DNA of 64,000 nt from Polyangiaceae bacterium (lineage in GTDB: Bacteria > Myxococcota_A > Polyangia > Polyangiales > Polyangiaceae), in contig JAICQO010000018.1 in the NCBI GenBank assembly GCA_025937835.1, positions 25,169 to 89,168 on the forward strand, read 5' to 3'. This document shows, in pieces, positions 1 to 9,120 of this stretch (position 1 is the stretch's first letter; each line of letters begins with the position of its first letter). The notes beneath the pieces are model-generated. The model was not told the DNA's origin. It saw only the letters and a list, made by a program, of their open reading frames with translations, and searched no databases. Made by a program: the position numbers and the translations under genes.

Positions 1-338
1 TCACCGTGGAACAGAGCTGCAACGGGACGTCCTGCGCGTTCCTGTTCCAGGACCGCGAGACCACCGAGTCCAAACACTGGCTGTACCTGACGCCCTCCGA
101 GTCGGTGGGCAGCTACTTCATGCCGACCAAGACGCCGACGACCATCGCGAACGCCCTGCTGTTCCATCAGGCGACGCAGGACGGAGCGGTCGCGATCAGC
201 TGCGCCGAGTCCGGCAGTATCACCTACGATCCGGCGGCGGAGTCGCGGATCGAGCTCGATGCGATGAGCGAGCGCTTCGCCTGCCCGGGCGAGCCGCTCG
301 CAGAAGACGTGCTCGAGTTTTCCACGATCGAGCCCTGA
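1..338 (+). CDS. C-terminal part of an unknown protein (left end cut)
   Basis: An open frame enters from the left edge of the window and ends at a TGA. About 111 codons are visible. A GTG lies at the very edge, but the frame is open through it, so the true start is most likely outside the window. The visible part is rich in Thr, Ser and acidic residues and has four cysteines (near SCNGTSC, SCAES and FACPG), as in exported, disulfide-containing proteins of myxobacteria. It has no membrane segment. I do not recognise a family. The next gene is on the opposite strand and ends two bases after this stop, so the two converge. Confidence 0.55.
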   Translation, partial: TVEQSCNGTSCAFLFQDRETTESKHWLYLTPSESVGSYFMPTKTPTTIANALLFHQATQDGAVAISCAESGSITYDPAAESRIELDAMSERFACPGEPLAEDVLEFSTIEP

Positions 339-340
339 GC

Positions 341-1873
341 TCAGCGCTGCTCCGGCGGGCGTTCCCAGTACTCGTCCAGACCGATCGCCGCGCCCGTGAT
401 CATGCGCACACGGGCGTCCGGCGGCACTTCGTGGCGGATGAAGCGCCTGCGCACCTTGCGCGGGAACGGACCGCCGTCTTTCGAGTGGAGCATGACCCAG
501 CGCGCGCCGGACTTCTCCATCGCGGCAAACTCGTCCATCGGTGTCCCGGCCCACTCGAGGTCCCAGGCGGCCATCGCGTGCCAGTGCAGGTTGTCATGGC
601 CGTTGTGCGCGGGCAGAAACGCGAGCTGCGGAACCACCACGCCGCCGCGCAACGAGGAGACCAACGCGTTCAGCTTGGCAGCCGCGCGGCGGTCGTCGGC
701 AGTGGGCAGGTATTCTTCCGGCTTCAGCGAGCGCTGGTAGATGAAGAAGGACAGCACGGCGAGCAGGCCGTAGCGCGCGAACGCCGCGAGCTCGTCGTTC
801 TTCCAGGCCAGATCCGCGACGAACAGCGTGAGCACCGGACCCGCGAGCATCACCATCGGGATCAGGTTGTTCTGGTAGCCGCCGACCTTGGCGTAAGGCA
901 GTAGCGATGCCGGCACGGCGATCATCAGCGCGCCGGCCCACAGCACGCTGCGCGGGCTCAGGCTGCGCCGCAACGCGAGCAGCGCCATCGCGAACGGCAA
1001 GAGCGCGATGAACGGCGCGAAGCGGAACGTCTGACGCAGGCCCTCGACGAGCCGGCCGTCGTCCACCTTCTGCTGCTCGAGCACGCGGATCGTCCAATAC
1101 CAGAAGCCGCCGCCGGTCCCGAGCTGAAGCGCGATCAAGAGCAGCAGCGACAGGCCGAAGGTCGCGAATCCGAGGCTCAGGCCGGCGCGCGGGTTGCGCA
1201 CGAACGCGAACGCGCACGCCCAGGCCACGAACAACGCAGCCGTCTGCTTCGTGTACAGCGCCGCAGTCAAGATCACGGCTGTGATCAGGATCTCGCGCGG
1301 CGCCGGGTCGAGCTTTCCAGCCCGCGAAAGGCCGATCACGCACAACGCCAACATCATGGTGTCGACGCGAACCAGGTCGTACCACTGCCCGACCAGCGGA
1401 TACGCGCAGACGACGGAAGCAACGGACAGCAAACCCGCGGCGATGCCGAAGCTGCTCTTCCCGAGGTGCGTGTAGATCTGCCGAAACAGCACCCCGCACA
1501 GCACCGCGAACCAGAGCACGCTGATCAGGCGCCCCGACCAGAAGTCGAGATCGACCAGGCCGACCAGAGCGAGGAGCGCGGTGTGCGCGGGCGGATACGG
1601 CCATGGCGCCCAGCTCGGATCGTCGCGCGAGTAGATGGCGAGGCCGCTCAGCAGTCGCTGGGCCTGATAGAGGATGCCGCCCTCGCACCATTCCAGATCC
1701 ATCGGATAAGTCAGACGCGAAGCGAATACCGAAACGAGCACTGCGATTGGCCAGAGCGCCCACGCGGATGCGGCGAGCTCCACGGCCAGTCGCAGCGGGT
1801 GCACGCGTTCCCCCCGGAAGCGCGTCCAGTTCGCGGCCATTCCTGTCAGCCAGCTTCGAACGCGGTTCATCAT
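341..1873 (-). CDS. GT-C type membrane glycosyltransferase-like protein
   Basis: A 510-residue polytopic membrane protein with about ten hydrophobic segments, the first near residues 28-52. Just after it, in the first outer loop, is an acidic motif DLEWCEGG (residues 59-66). This placement matches the catalytic Asp/Glu loop of the GT39/PMT_2 and related GT-C glycosyltransferases, which move sugars from polyprenyl-phosphate donors on the outer face of the membrane. The C-terminal 150 residues are mostly soluble. Two ATGs stand in tandem, and a GCAGGCA ribosome-binding-like sequence touches the first, so the second (1870) may be used. It diverges from the GT2 gene, with 137 bp between them. The specific donor and acceptor cannot be told from sequence. 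Confidence 0.7.
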   Translation of the reverse strand: MMNRVRSWLTGMAANWTRFRGERVHPLRLAVELAASAWALWPIAVLVSVFASRLTYPMDLEWCEGGILYQAQRLLSGLAIYSRDDPSWAPWPYPPAHTALLALVGLVDLDFWSGRLISVLWFAVLCGVLFRQIYTHLGKSSFGIAAGLLSVASVVCAYPLVGQWYDLVRVDTMMLALCVIGLSRAGKLDPAPREILITAVILTAALYTKQTAALFVAWACAFAFVRNPRAGLSLGFATFGLSLLLLIALQLGTGGGFWYWTIRVLEQQKVDDGRLVEGLRQTFRFAPFIALLPFAMALLALRRSLSPRSVLWAGALMIAVPASLLPYAKVGGYQNNLIPMVMLAGPVLTLFVADLAWKNDELAAFARYGLLAVLSFFIYQRSLKPEEYLPTADDRRAAAKLNALVSSLRGGVVVPQLAFLPAHNGHDNLHWHAMAAWDLEWAGTPMDEFAAMEKSGARWVMLHSKDGGPFPRKVRRRFIRHEVPPDARVRMITGAAIGLDEYWERPPEQR

Positions 1874-2010
1874 TGCCTGCTGTCTCGCGTCAAGCTCGCT
1901 CGCCGCACGTCACCACGCGCACCCCTTCCGGGAGCCGGCTCGAGCATGCTACGCCCACACTGTCCCCTCATATTCGTCGGGGGCTTCTGGCTTCGAGCCG
2001 GGCGGCGCAC

Positions 2011-2955
2011 ATGAACATCGCGGTCTGTATTCCAATCTACAACGACTGGCAATCGGCCCTGCAATTGCTCCAGCAATTGGAGGCCGTGGCGTCGCGCCTT
2101 CCGCACCGCTTCGACGTGCTGTTCGTAGACGACGGCTCGGACGAGCCGCTGCCCGCCTCTCTCGAGACCCTGATCTCGCTCGCCCGCGTGTCGGTTCTGC
2201 GGTTGCGCCGCAACCTGGGCCACCAGCGCGCCATCGCGATCGGCCTGACGCACCTGTACCAGAACGGCACGCACGACGCGGTTCTGATCATGGACAGCGA
2301 CGGCGAGGACAACCCCGAGTGGATCCCGGCGCTGGTCGGCCGCTCCGTGGTGTCGAACGGCACCAAGGTCGTGTTCGGCGCGCGCTCGCGCCGCTCCGAG
2401 GGCACCGGGTTCCGCGTCGGTTACCAGGTGTTCCGGCTGCTCCACCGCTGGCTGGTGGGCAGCGCGGTGATCGGCGGCAACTTCAGCATCGTGCCCCGCT
2501 CCGCGCTCGAGCGTCTGGTGTTCTCCCACGAGCTCTGGAACCACTACGTGGCCAGCGTGCAGCGCCTGAAGCTACCGACCGACTCGGTGCCCGCGCCCCG
2601 CGCCAAGCGCATCGCCGGCCAATCCAAGATGAACGCCGTCTCGCTCACCGTGCACGGCTTCTCCGCGATCGCGGCTCACGCGGAAATTGCCGTGGTGCGC
2701 TGGATGGTCAGCATGGCCGTGTTCGGTTTGCTGGCCCTGGTGCTCGGCTCGTGGGTCGGCTCGCTCGTCACCCTCGCGGGTTTCGGCTTCCTCGGCCTCG
2801 CGGTGCTGGGCTTGCCGCTGTCGCTCCTGACGCTGGTCGGGCGCTCGAACGCCACGTTCTTGCCCGTGCGGGACTGCGCGACGTTCGTGATCGAGGAGCA
2901 CGAATTTCAGGGCAGCGACATCGAAGACACGAAGATCGTCAGCGCCGCTACCTGA
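2011..2955 (+). CDS. Membrane-anchored GT2 family glycosyltransferase
   Basis: A 314-residue protein of the GT2 (GT-A fold) family, of the polyprenyl-phosphate sugar synthase/GtrB/DPM1 type. It starts straight into the nucleotide-binding strand (CIPIYNDW). VDDGSDE lies at residues 39-45 and the metal-binding DSDGED at 95-100. Two membrane segments follow near residues 233-254 and 256-277, as in GtrB-like proteins that make polyprenyl-phosphate sugars on the inner leaflet. That is the kind of donor the neighbouring divergent GT-C protein would use, which suggests a pair; this is inference. The frame is open upstream, but residues before this ATG look non-coding and the fold begins here. The 3' end overlaps the converging gene by 8 bp. 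Confidence 0.82.
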   Translation: MNIAVCIPIYNDWQSALQLLQQLEAVASRLPHRFDVLFVDDGSDEPLPASLETLISLARVSVLRLRRNLGHQRAIAIGLTHLYQNGTHDAVLIMDSDGEDNPEWIPALVGRSVVSNGTKVVFGARSRRSEGTGFRVGYQVFRLLHRWLVGSAVIGGNFSIVPRSALERLVFSHELWNHYVASVQRLKLPTDSVPAPRAKRIAGQSKMNAVSLTVHGFSAIAAHAEIAVVRWMVSMAVFGLLALVLGSWVGSLVTLAGFGFLGLAVLGLPLSLLTLVGRSNATFLPVRDCATFVIEEHEFQGSDIEDTKIVSAAT

Positions 2956-3916
2956 GTCGGCGTGTGGCCGCGTTCTTCGAGAGCAGCACGCCGATTCCCA
3001 GCACCAGCGTGTCCGCCAGCAACGCCGAGGCTCGCCAGATCAACGCCGCGGCGACGATCACGTCAGCGCCGACGCTCGTCCCGAGGAAGGTGTTCAGCGC
3101 CGTCTCGCGCACGCCAATCCCCGCGGGCGCGCCCGGCAGCAGATAGCCAATCAGCCAGCTCGCCGTGGCGGCAGCGGGCACCTTCCAAGCGTGTTCGGGG
3201 AAGTGTCCCGCGACACCCCACAGACAAATCGCGAGCCCGAACCCGAGCCCCGCGTAGCTCACGAGGTGCACGCCGAGATACGCCGCGAGCAAGCCCGGTC
3301 GCAGCGAGATCGGCTCCTCCAACTTCAAGAGCCGGCGCACGAACGCGGGCGGAGTGAGCAGGAGCCGGCGCAAGAGCCAGGTGCCGAAAGCCCATCCGCC
3401 GACCAGCAGCGCGAGCAGCAGCGGCGCGCGTTCGTTCAAATCCCCGCCACCGAGCCCCGCCATCACGCTGACGCCGACCACGAGCGCGCCAGCCCCCAGC
3501 GCGAAGCCGTTTTCGACGAACAGGCTCAACACGACGCGCCCCGTCTGCCAGCCGCGCCGGTGCGCGAGCGCGACGCGGCCGATGTGCTGACCGATGTTGC
3601 CGACGTACTTGGCGAACTGCGAGACCGCGAAGATGCCGGCCGCGCTGCGATCGGTGGCGGGCACGCCGAGGCCGCGCAACAGCCAGCCCCACGACCAGGC
3701 GTCGAGCAACACGGCGGCGGTCGTGAGCAACGTGGTGAGCACGAGGCAGAGCGCGACCCGCGGCGTCCAGGCCAGGGCCGACACCGCAGGCCAGCGCTGC
3801 CATACCTCGCGCGCGAAATGGCCGAGGCACACGACGGCGACGACGATCGCCACCGCGCGCCACACCTTGCGAATCGTCGAGGTGCGCGCTCTCTCGATGG
3901 GCGCGGTGTCGTTCAA
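2948..3916 (-). CDS. Lysylphosphatidylglycerol synthase TM-type (UPF0104) membrane protein
   Basis: A 322-residue integral membrane protein with about eight hydrophobic segments, resembling the LPG synthase transmembrane/YbhN-like family often called flippase-like. The segment FAVSQFAKYVGNIGQH and the later Gly-rich GYLLPGAPAGIGVRE are typical of the family's conserved motifs (the P-G-GxG-RE element). The start is a TTG with a GAGG about 7 nt upstream; no ATG is available in the N-terminal region. It is the last gene of the long minus-strand sugar locus, 21 bp after the methyltransferase gene, so moving or modifying a lipid-linked glycan is a reasonable guess but not shown. Confidence 0.72.
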   Translation of the reverse strand: MNDTAPIERARTSTIRKVWRAVAIVVAVVCLGHFAREVWQRWPAVSALAWTPRVALCLVLTTLLTTAAVLLDAWSWGWLLRGLGVPATDRSAAGIFAVSQFAKYVGNIGQHIGRVALAHRRGWQTGRVVLSLFVENGFALGAGALVVGVSVMAGLGGGDLNERAPLLLALLVGGWAFGTWLLRRLLLTPPAFVRRLLKLEEPISLRPGLLAAYLGVHLVSYAGLGFGLAICLWGVAGHFPEHAWKVPAAATASWLIGYLLPGAPAGIGVRETALNTFLGTSVGADVIVAAALIWRASALLADTLVLGIGVLLSKNAATRRLR

Positions 3917-3937
3917 GCGCTGGCCTCGTCCGCGAGC

Positions 3938-4666
3938 TCAGGGAGAAGCGGCGACCACGAAGCCGTTCCCGAGCTCGGTGTTGCGGAACACGCGCTGCAC
4001 CGTTGCAAACGGCAAGATCGTCCGATCGTTCAGCAGGCGAGAGACCGCGCGCACCAGCGGCGCCTTGTGCCGCAAGCCGGTCACGCCCGTCTCGGCGCGC
4101 TCTTCGGCTCCGCGTTGCGTGCGCAGCCGGTGATAAGCATTGAGCGCGGGCCGCATCAGGTTCACGAGCGGGAACCCGTAGTTCCAGAGCTCCGGCTCAC
4201 GGAAGCCCGCGCGCGCCAGGATTTCTCGAATCTCTCCGGGCGAGAAGCTCTTCTGGTCGGCCTGCACCTCGTGGGCGTAGACGGCGTTCTTGCCGTTGAA
4301 CGACATCACGAACTTGCCGCTCGGAGCGAGCAGCTCGCGGTAGCGCGTGAGCTCGCGCACCGGATCGTCCAGGTACCCGATGACCTCCATCAAGAACACG
4401 AAATCGAACCGCTCGGCCTCGGACAAACCGACGGGCAACGAATCCAGCAGCTCGACGCCGTGGATGTCGCGCTCGCGGAGCAGGGCTTCGGCCTCTGCAC
4501 GCGCTTGCGGCGACGGATCGTAGCCTGCGCCGGAGTAACCGAGGTCCGCGAGCGCCTCGAGCAAGTACCCCGCGCCGTAGCCGATCTCGAGGAACCGCCC
4601 TCGGGGCCAGCCCTTCAAGCGCTCACGCACGGTGAGCTCGCGCAACAGTAGCCGGGGAGGGCGCAT
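3938..4666 (-). CDS. Class I SAM-dependent methyltransferase
   Basis: A 242-residue soluble protein with a Rossmann-type methyltransferase fold. Motif I is FLEIGYGAGYLLEAL (about residues 25-39), the acidic end of strand 2 is GYDPSP, and motif IV is FDFVFLMEVIGYLDDP. It is similar to Methyltransf_11/23 proteins found in glycan clusters. The start is 5 bp after the stop of the upstream epimerase gene, so the two are co-transcribed and probably coupled. The substrate is unknown: O-methylation of a sugar or glycan end is the likely role in this setting. Confidence 0.78.
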   Translation of the reverse strand: MRPPRLLLRELTVRERLKGWPRGRFLEIGYGAGYLLEALADLGYSGAGYDPSPQARAEAEALLRERDIHGVELLDSLPVGLSEAERFDFVFLMEVIGYLDDPVRELTRYRELLAPSGKFVMSFNGKNAVYAHEVQADQKSFSPGEIREILARAGFREPELWNYGFPLVNLMRPALNAYHRLRTQRGAEERAETGVTGLRHKAPLVRAVSRLLNDRTILPFATVQRVFRNTELGNGFVVAASP

Positions 4667-4671
4667 GCCGC

Positions 4672-5607
4672 TCAGTGGACTCGCGCGTTCCGGATCAGCT
4701 CGATGCTGCGCTGGATCTCGCGCTCGAGGCTACCCTGGAACTGGAAGCCTTGCGCGCGGAAGCGCTCGCAGGCCACCGTGTACGAGAGCTGGTTCATGAT
4801 CTTGGTGTCGACGAGCTGCACCTCGAGATCCGGCACGTGCTTCTTGATGGTGTCCACGACCTGCCTGACGGTCAGGTTGTCGGTGAGTACGTTGTAGATC
4901 TGGCCGTCGAACAGGTTCTTCTTCAGGATGAAGCGCAGCGCCTCCACCGCGTCGTTCAGCTCCAGGTACGGCCGCTTCTGATCGAGCGCCGTTCGCCAGA
5001 CGGTGATCGGCTGACCCATGCAGGCTTGCCAGACGAACTTGTTCACGGCCGTGTGGAAGCGCATGCCGATCGACGTGCCGTAGATCGTGCCAAAGCGGCA
5101 GCTGATGAAGCGCAGCCCTTCCTTCGCCCCGAGCTCGGCGCACATTTTTTCGGCGCGCAGCTTGCTCGTCGCATACGGGCTCTGGGGCCGGAGCTCGCTC
5201 TCCGAGCAGGTCTCATCGACCACGTCGGCGGCCGTACCGTAGACGCTGGTCGTGGACAGGAACACGAGCCCGCTTCCGCTCTTCACGCAAGCGCGAGCGA
5301 TACGCTCGGTGCCGTCGTAGTTCACCGCCTCGACCTGGTCCTGGATGTCGAAGCTGCCGGCGGCGTTGGTGATCGCCGCCAGGTGAATCACCGCGTCGAT
5401 GCCCGAGAACAGCTTCTCGAGGTCCGCCTTCATGATGTCGGCCTCGATGAAGTTGTACGGTACACCCGCGGGCAGGTTGAACAGCGACGGGTAGCGCTGC
5501 GTCGCCAGGTTGTCGATCAACCGGACCTCGTCGAACTCGCCCGGCTTCAAGGCGTGGATCAGCTTCGACCCGATGTGGCCGAGCGCACCCGTAACGGCAA
5601 GCTTCAT
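4672..5607 (-). CDS. NAD-dependent epimerase/dehydratase (extended SDR)
   Basis: A 311-residue extended short-chain dehydrogenase/reductase acting on nucleotide sugars. The cofactor motif GALGHIG is at residues 7-13, the conserved Asp pair region DIMKADL follows, and the catalytic Tyr-x3-Lys is Y145/K149 (YATSK) behind the serine/threonine stretch LSTTSVYG. The start was placed at the ATG 5607 because the cofactor strand MKLAVTG begins there and this ATG overlaps the TGA of the upstream gene by 4 bp, which indicates translational coupling. The family includes UDP-glucose 4-epimerases, 4,6-dehydratases and 4-ketoreductases; the sequence alone does not tell which. Confidence 0.85.
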   Translation of the reverse strand: MKLAVTGALGHIGSKLIHALKPGEFDEVRLIDNLATQRYPSLFNLPAGVPYNFIEADIMKADLEKLFSGIDAVIHLAAITNAAGSFDIQDQVEAVNYDGTERIARACVKSGSGLVFLSTTSVYGTAADVVDETCSESELRPQSPYATSKLRAEKMCAELGAKEGLRFISCRFGTIYGTSIGMRFHTAVNKFVWQACMGQPITVWRTALDQKRPYLELNDAVEALRFILKKNLFDGQIYNVLTDNLTVRQVVDTIKKHVPDLEVQLVDTKIMNQLSYTVACERFRAQGFQFQGSLEREIQRSIELIRNARVH

Positions 5608-6566
5608 TTGTTCTTTCCTTCGCTGAGCAGAATCTCTTTGGTCCGCTCGAGCCCTTGACTGAAATCGTAGCGCGGCTTCCAACCGGTCTTTTCGCGGAGC
5701 AGCTTCGAGGAGATGCGCACGTCGTCGATCTCGATGCGCTTGCGCTCGTCGGGCCAATCCACGTGGTTCAGCCGGCCACGGCCGAAGATCTGGATCATGC
5801 GCTCGGCGATCTCGATCACGCTCAGGTGCTCTTCGTGCGTTGCGAAGAACACCTCGCCGAACAGCTTCGGTTCCTGCGCGGCGCGGTACAGGATCTCCGT
5901 CGCGTCCTCCACGTAGGTGACGTTGCGCTGCTGCTTGCCGGAGCCGAAGATCTTGATTTCCTGATCGGTCCAGGCGAGGTTCAGAAAGTAATTCACGAAC
6001 CCGAACTCCGGGAACCCCTTGCCGTACGGCCCGTACAGGTTCGCGAAGCGCAGCATCACCGTCTTCAGGTCGTGGACGCGGTTGTAGATGCGGTAGTACT
6101 TCTCCGCCACGCCCTTGTTCGCCGAGTAGATGTCGAGCGGCTTCTCGCCGTGCTTCTCGTCGACCAGGTCGCCCTCGGCCTTGCCGATCACCGTGCTGCT
6201 CGAGGTGTAGACCACCACCGCGCCCGGGTTCAGGAGCCGCACCGCCTCGAGCACGCGCAGGTTGCCGACGCAGTTGATCTCCGCGTCGTGGATCGGATCC
6301 GTGAGCGACAGCGGGTGCGAGGTCTGCGCCGCGCAGTTGAAGATCACGTCCTTGCCCTGGACGATGTCCGCGATCAGCGGCTCGTCGCCCATGCTCCCGC
6401 GCACGAACTTGATCTGGTTCCACACGCTGCGAAGGTTCTGCGTCGTGGCCTTCAGCTTCGGGTCCAGCGTGTCGAGCACGGTGACCTGATTTTTCGGCTC
6501 GAGGAGGCAGCGGCGCACCAGGTTCGCGCCCAGAAAGCCCGCGCCGCCGATGATCAGGATGTTCAT
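5604..6566 (-). CDS. NAD-dependent epimerase/dehydratase (extended SDR)
   Basis: A 320-residue nucleotide-sugar SDR. GGAGFLG at residues 7-13 binds the dinucleotide, YTSSSTVIG is the serine-rich active-site strand, and the catalytic pair is Y147/K151 (YSANK). RFANLYGPYGKGF and GKQQRNVTYVEDA are typical substrate-binding and C-terminal motifs of UDP-glucose 4-epimerase/dTDP-glucose 4,6-dehydratase relatives. It overlaps the upstream SDR gene and the downstream SDR gene by 4 bp each. Three consecutive, divergent SDR genes suggest successive steps on one sugar rather than redundancy. Confidence 0.86.
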   Translation of the reverse strand: MNILIIGGAGFLGANLVRRCLLEPKNQVTVLDTLDPKLKATTQNLRSVWNQIKFVRGSMGDEPLIADIVQGKDVIFNCAAQTSHPLSLTDPIHDAEINCVGNLRVLEAVRLLNPGAVVVYTSSSTVIGKAEGDLVDEKHGEKPLDIYSANKGVAEKYYRIYNRVHDLKTVMLRFANLYGPYGKGFPEFGFVNYFLNLAWTDQEIKIFGSGKQQRNVTYVEDATEILYRAAQEPKLFGEVFFATHEEHLSVIEIAERMIQIFGRGRLNHVDWPDERKRIEIDDVRISSKLLREKTGWKPRYDFSQGLERTKEILLSEGKNK

Positions 6567-7558
6567 GGATTCTCCGTTTTCTCTGCGAACGCCGCGACCG
6601 TCCGGCGGATGCCCTCGTCGAGCGCGATGCTCGGGGAAAAGCCGGTGATCTTCTTGAGCAGGCCGACGTCGCCCACGAAATTGCGCCGCTCGATCGGCGA
6701 TAGGCCGGGCGGTGCGTCGGCTTCTTCGACCGTGACGGGCTTCTCCGTGTGCTCCTCGACGAACGCCGCGACGCGGCCGATGGCCTGGCGCAGCGTCGTG
6801 CCCTGCCCGTTCGAGAGCACGAAGCTCCGCCCACCGAGCGCGCCGGCGTGCTCGGCAGCCTTGACGAAGGCGCGCGCCACGTCCTCGACGTAGATGTAGT
6901 CGCGGATCAGATCGCCGTAACCGCGGTAGAGCTTGAGCGGTTCGCCCGCGAGCGCGCGGCGCACCATCGCGTTCAACACGCCCCGATCGGGCCGGCTGCT
7001 CTTCGGGCCCGGTCCGTAGACGTTCGCGAGCCGGAGCGAGCCGCCGGCGACCAACCCGCGCCGCACGTAAAACTCGAGGTACTGCTCGGCCATGCGCTTG
7101 TGCACGTCGTAGGTCGTGACGGGCACGTCCGGCGTCGCCTCGTTGACCGGCAGCTTCTCGGCCAGGCCCGTGATGGTCACGGTGCTGGCGAACAGAATCG
7201 CCCGCTTTTTTCCCTGGTTCCGGCAGATCTCGAGCAGGTGCTGGATCGGCAGGACATTGGCCTCGAGGTCCGCGGGCGGGTCGGCGTCGGACACGTAGAC
7301 GCTGGTCTGCGAAGCCAGGTGAAACACCACGTCGATGCCGTCGAGCGCGCGCTCGACGTCTGCGCGGACACGGACGTCACCCACCATGTCCTCGACCGGC
7401 GCGCGATCGAAGGCGGGCTCAGGCAGCGGCGGCCGCGACTCCGAGCGACCGAAGCGCCGGATCGAAGCCGCGACCGGCAACAGCTCGTTCACCAGGCTGG
7501 CCGCGACGTAGCCCGCGCCACCCGTGATCAGACAGTGTTTGCCGGCGACCTCGCTCAT
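6563..7558 (-). CDS. NAD-dependent epimerase/dehydratase (extended SDR)
   Basis: A 331-residue nucleotide-sugar SDR. The cofactor loop reads GGAGYVA (residues 13-19): the last Gly of the usual GxxGxxG is an Ala, a variation seen in some extended SDRs. The catalytic pair is Y150/K154 (YDVHK). RLANVYGPGP and the DYIYVEDVA strand place it with UDP-glucose epimerase/dehydratase-like enzymes. It has a 4-bp overlap with the next gene and lies 3 bp downstream of the RmlC-like gene, so it is firmly in the operon. The exact reaction is unknown. Confidence 0.84.
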   Translation of the reverse strand: MSEVAGKHCLITGGAGYVAASLVNELLPVAASIRRFGRSESRPPLPEPAFDRAPVEDMVGDVRVRADVERALDGIDVVFHLASQTSVYVSDADPPADLEANVLPIQHLLEICRNQGKKRAILFASTVTITGLAEKLPVNEATPDVPVTTYDVHKRMAEQYLEFYVRRGLVAGGSLRLANVYGPGPKSSRPDRGVLNAMVRRALAGEPLKLYRGYGDLIRDYIYVEDVARAFVKAAEHAGALGGRSFVLSNGQGTTLRQAIGRVAAFVEEHTEKPVTVEEADAPPGLSPIERRNFVGDVGLLKKITGFSPSIALDEGIRRTVAAFAEKTENP

Positions 7559-7561
7559 CGT

Positions 7562-8020
7562 CTACTTGATGACGGGCCCCTTGTGCCAGTCGTAGCCGAT
7601 CTCGGGATCGTCGTGCGGGATGCGCCCCTCGTCTTCCGGGTTGTAGACGTGGGACGTGATGTAGAAGAGATGCACGGGGCCCATGATCGCCTTGCAGCCG
7701 TGGGCCACGAGCTGCGGCACGCGCACCACGCGACCGGGCTGCAGATCGCCGAGGAAAATCTCCTGCGTCTGGCGGTACGTGGGCGAGTCTTTTCGGGTGT
7801 CGAACAGCGCAAGCTTCAGCACGCCGCTCGCGACGTACCACCAGTCGATCTGGATCTTGTGGATGTGCCAGGCCTTCGACACCCCCGTGTGCATCAGCGA
7901 GTGACCCCACTGACCGAAGCCCTCCTTGAAGAAGTCGTCGGTGTTGCGGATGATCTCGCGGAAGAAGCCGCGCTCGTCTACGTTGGTGACGAGCTCCTTG
8001 ATAACGACGCCTTCGATCAT
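7562..8020 (-). CDS. RmlC-like nucleotide-sugar epimerase (cupin)
   Basis: A 152-residue cupin of the dTDP-4-dehydrorhamnose 3,5-epimerase superfamily. DERGFFREI near residue 15 and AWHIHKIQIDWWYVASG near residues 50-66 match the RmlC strand carrying the catalytic His, followed by the conserved LALFDTR strand and the VPQLVAHG turn. At 152 residues it is shorter than classical RmlC (about 180), so it may be a 3- or 5-epimerase or isomerase variant acting on a 4-keto sugar. It overlaps the aminotransferase gene by 4 bp. Confidence 0.78.
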   Translation of the reverse strand: MIEGVVIKELVTNVDERGFFREIIRNTDDFFKEGFGQWGHSLMHTGVSKAWHIHKIQIDWWYVASGVLKLALFDTRKDSPTYRQTQEIFLGDLQPGRVVRVPQLVAHGCKAIMGPVHLFYITSHVYNPEDEGRIPHDDPEIGYDWHKGPVIK

Positions 8021-9120
8021 GCGGACTCCGTGAAACGTTTGACGGCGCTCACGACGCGGTCGACCTCGTCGTTCGTGAGCTCGGGGTACATGGGCAAGGA
8101 CAGCACTTCGAGCGCGGCGCGCTCCGTCTCCGGCAGGGACTCACCGCCGCGGACTCGGCCCGCGTAGGCCTTCTGGCGGTGCACCGGCACCGGGTAGTGG
8201 ATCAGCGCGCCGACCTCCGCCTGCTTGAGCGACTCGAGCAGCGCGTCGCGCTTTTGCGAGCGCAGCACGTACAGGTGAAACACGTGGCTCGTGTTCGGAC
8301 GGCGCTTCGGCAGCACGAGGCCGGCGCCAGCGAGCGCACGGTCGTAGCGCGCGGCAATATCGGCGCGCTTCTGGTTGTCGGCGTCGAGCGCCGCGAGCTT
8401 GACCCGCAGCACGGCCGCCTGCAGCTCGTCCAGCCGCGAGTTTTGCCCGGGGATGTGGCTCACGTAGCGCTCGGCCCAGCCATACTCGCGGATCAGCTTG
8501 CAGCGCTGGGCGAGCTCCGCGTCGGAGGTGACGATCGCGCCACCGTCCCCGAGCGCGCCCAGGTTCTTGGTCGGGTATGAGCTGAAGCAGGCGATGTCAC
8601 CGATGCTGCCGAGGCGTTTCTCGCCGTAGCGCGCGCCGTGGCACTGCGCGCAGTCCTCGACCAGGCGCAAGCCGTGGCGCTTCGCTATCGCCTGAAGCTC
8701 GTCGAGCGCGGCCGGCTGCCCGTAAATGTGGACCGCGACGATCGCCTTGGTCTTCGGCGAGATCATCTGCTCGACCTTGGCCGGGTCGAGCGTGAAGTAG
8801 TCGCGCTCGATGTCTGCGAACACGGCGGACGCGCCGCTGAGCTCGATGGCGGCGACGGTGGCGACCGCGGTGTGCGCCGTGGTGATCACCTCGTCACCCG
8901 GGCCGATGCCGAGCGCCTTCAGCGCGATCGCGATCGCGTCCGTGCCGTTGGCGACGCCGACGGCGTGCCCGGCGCCGATGTACGCTGCGAACTCGGCCTC
9001 GAACGCCGCGACCTCGGGCCCCAGCACGTAGCGCCCGTTCTCGAGCACGCGCTGGATCGCCGCGTCGATGCCCGCCTTGTGCGCCAGATACTGCGCCTTC
9101 GGGTTCGCGCAGAGGATCAC
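8017..9120 (-). CDS. DegT/DnrJ/EryC1/StrS sugar aminotransferase
   Basis: A 367-residue PLP-dependent aminotransferase that puts an amino group on a keto sugar nucleotide. The Schiff-base lysine is K185 in SSYPTKNLGALGDGG, preceded by the PLP-contacting VEDCAQCHGA; the NGTDAI loop for the phosphate is near residue 58. The start is a GTG, which overlaps the TGA of the upstream methyltransferase gene by 4 bp (GTGA), and the fold begins directly after it. The family includes WbpE, WlbC, DesI and DesV. Its substrate is presumably a 3- or 4-keto sugar made by the SDR or MocA enzymes of the same operon. Confidence 0.9.
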   Translation of the reverse strand: MILCANPKAQYLAHKAGIDAAIQRVLENGRYVLGPEVAAFEAEFAAYIGAGHAVGVANGTDAIAIALKALGIGPGDEVITTAHTAVATVAAIELSGASAVFADIERDYFTLDPAKVEQMISPKTKAIVAVHIYGQPAALDELQAIAKRHGLRLVEDCAQCHGARYGEKRLGSIGDIACFSSYPTKNLGALGDGGAIVTSDAELAQRCKLIREYGWAERYVSHIPGQNSRLDELQAAVLRVKLAALDADNQKRADIAARYDRALAGAGLVLPKRRPNTSHVFHLYVLRSQKRDALLESLKQAEVGALIHYPVPVHRQKAYAGRVRGGESLPETERAALEVLSLPMYPELTNDEVDRVVSAVKRFTESA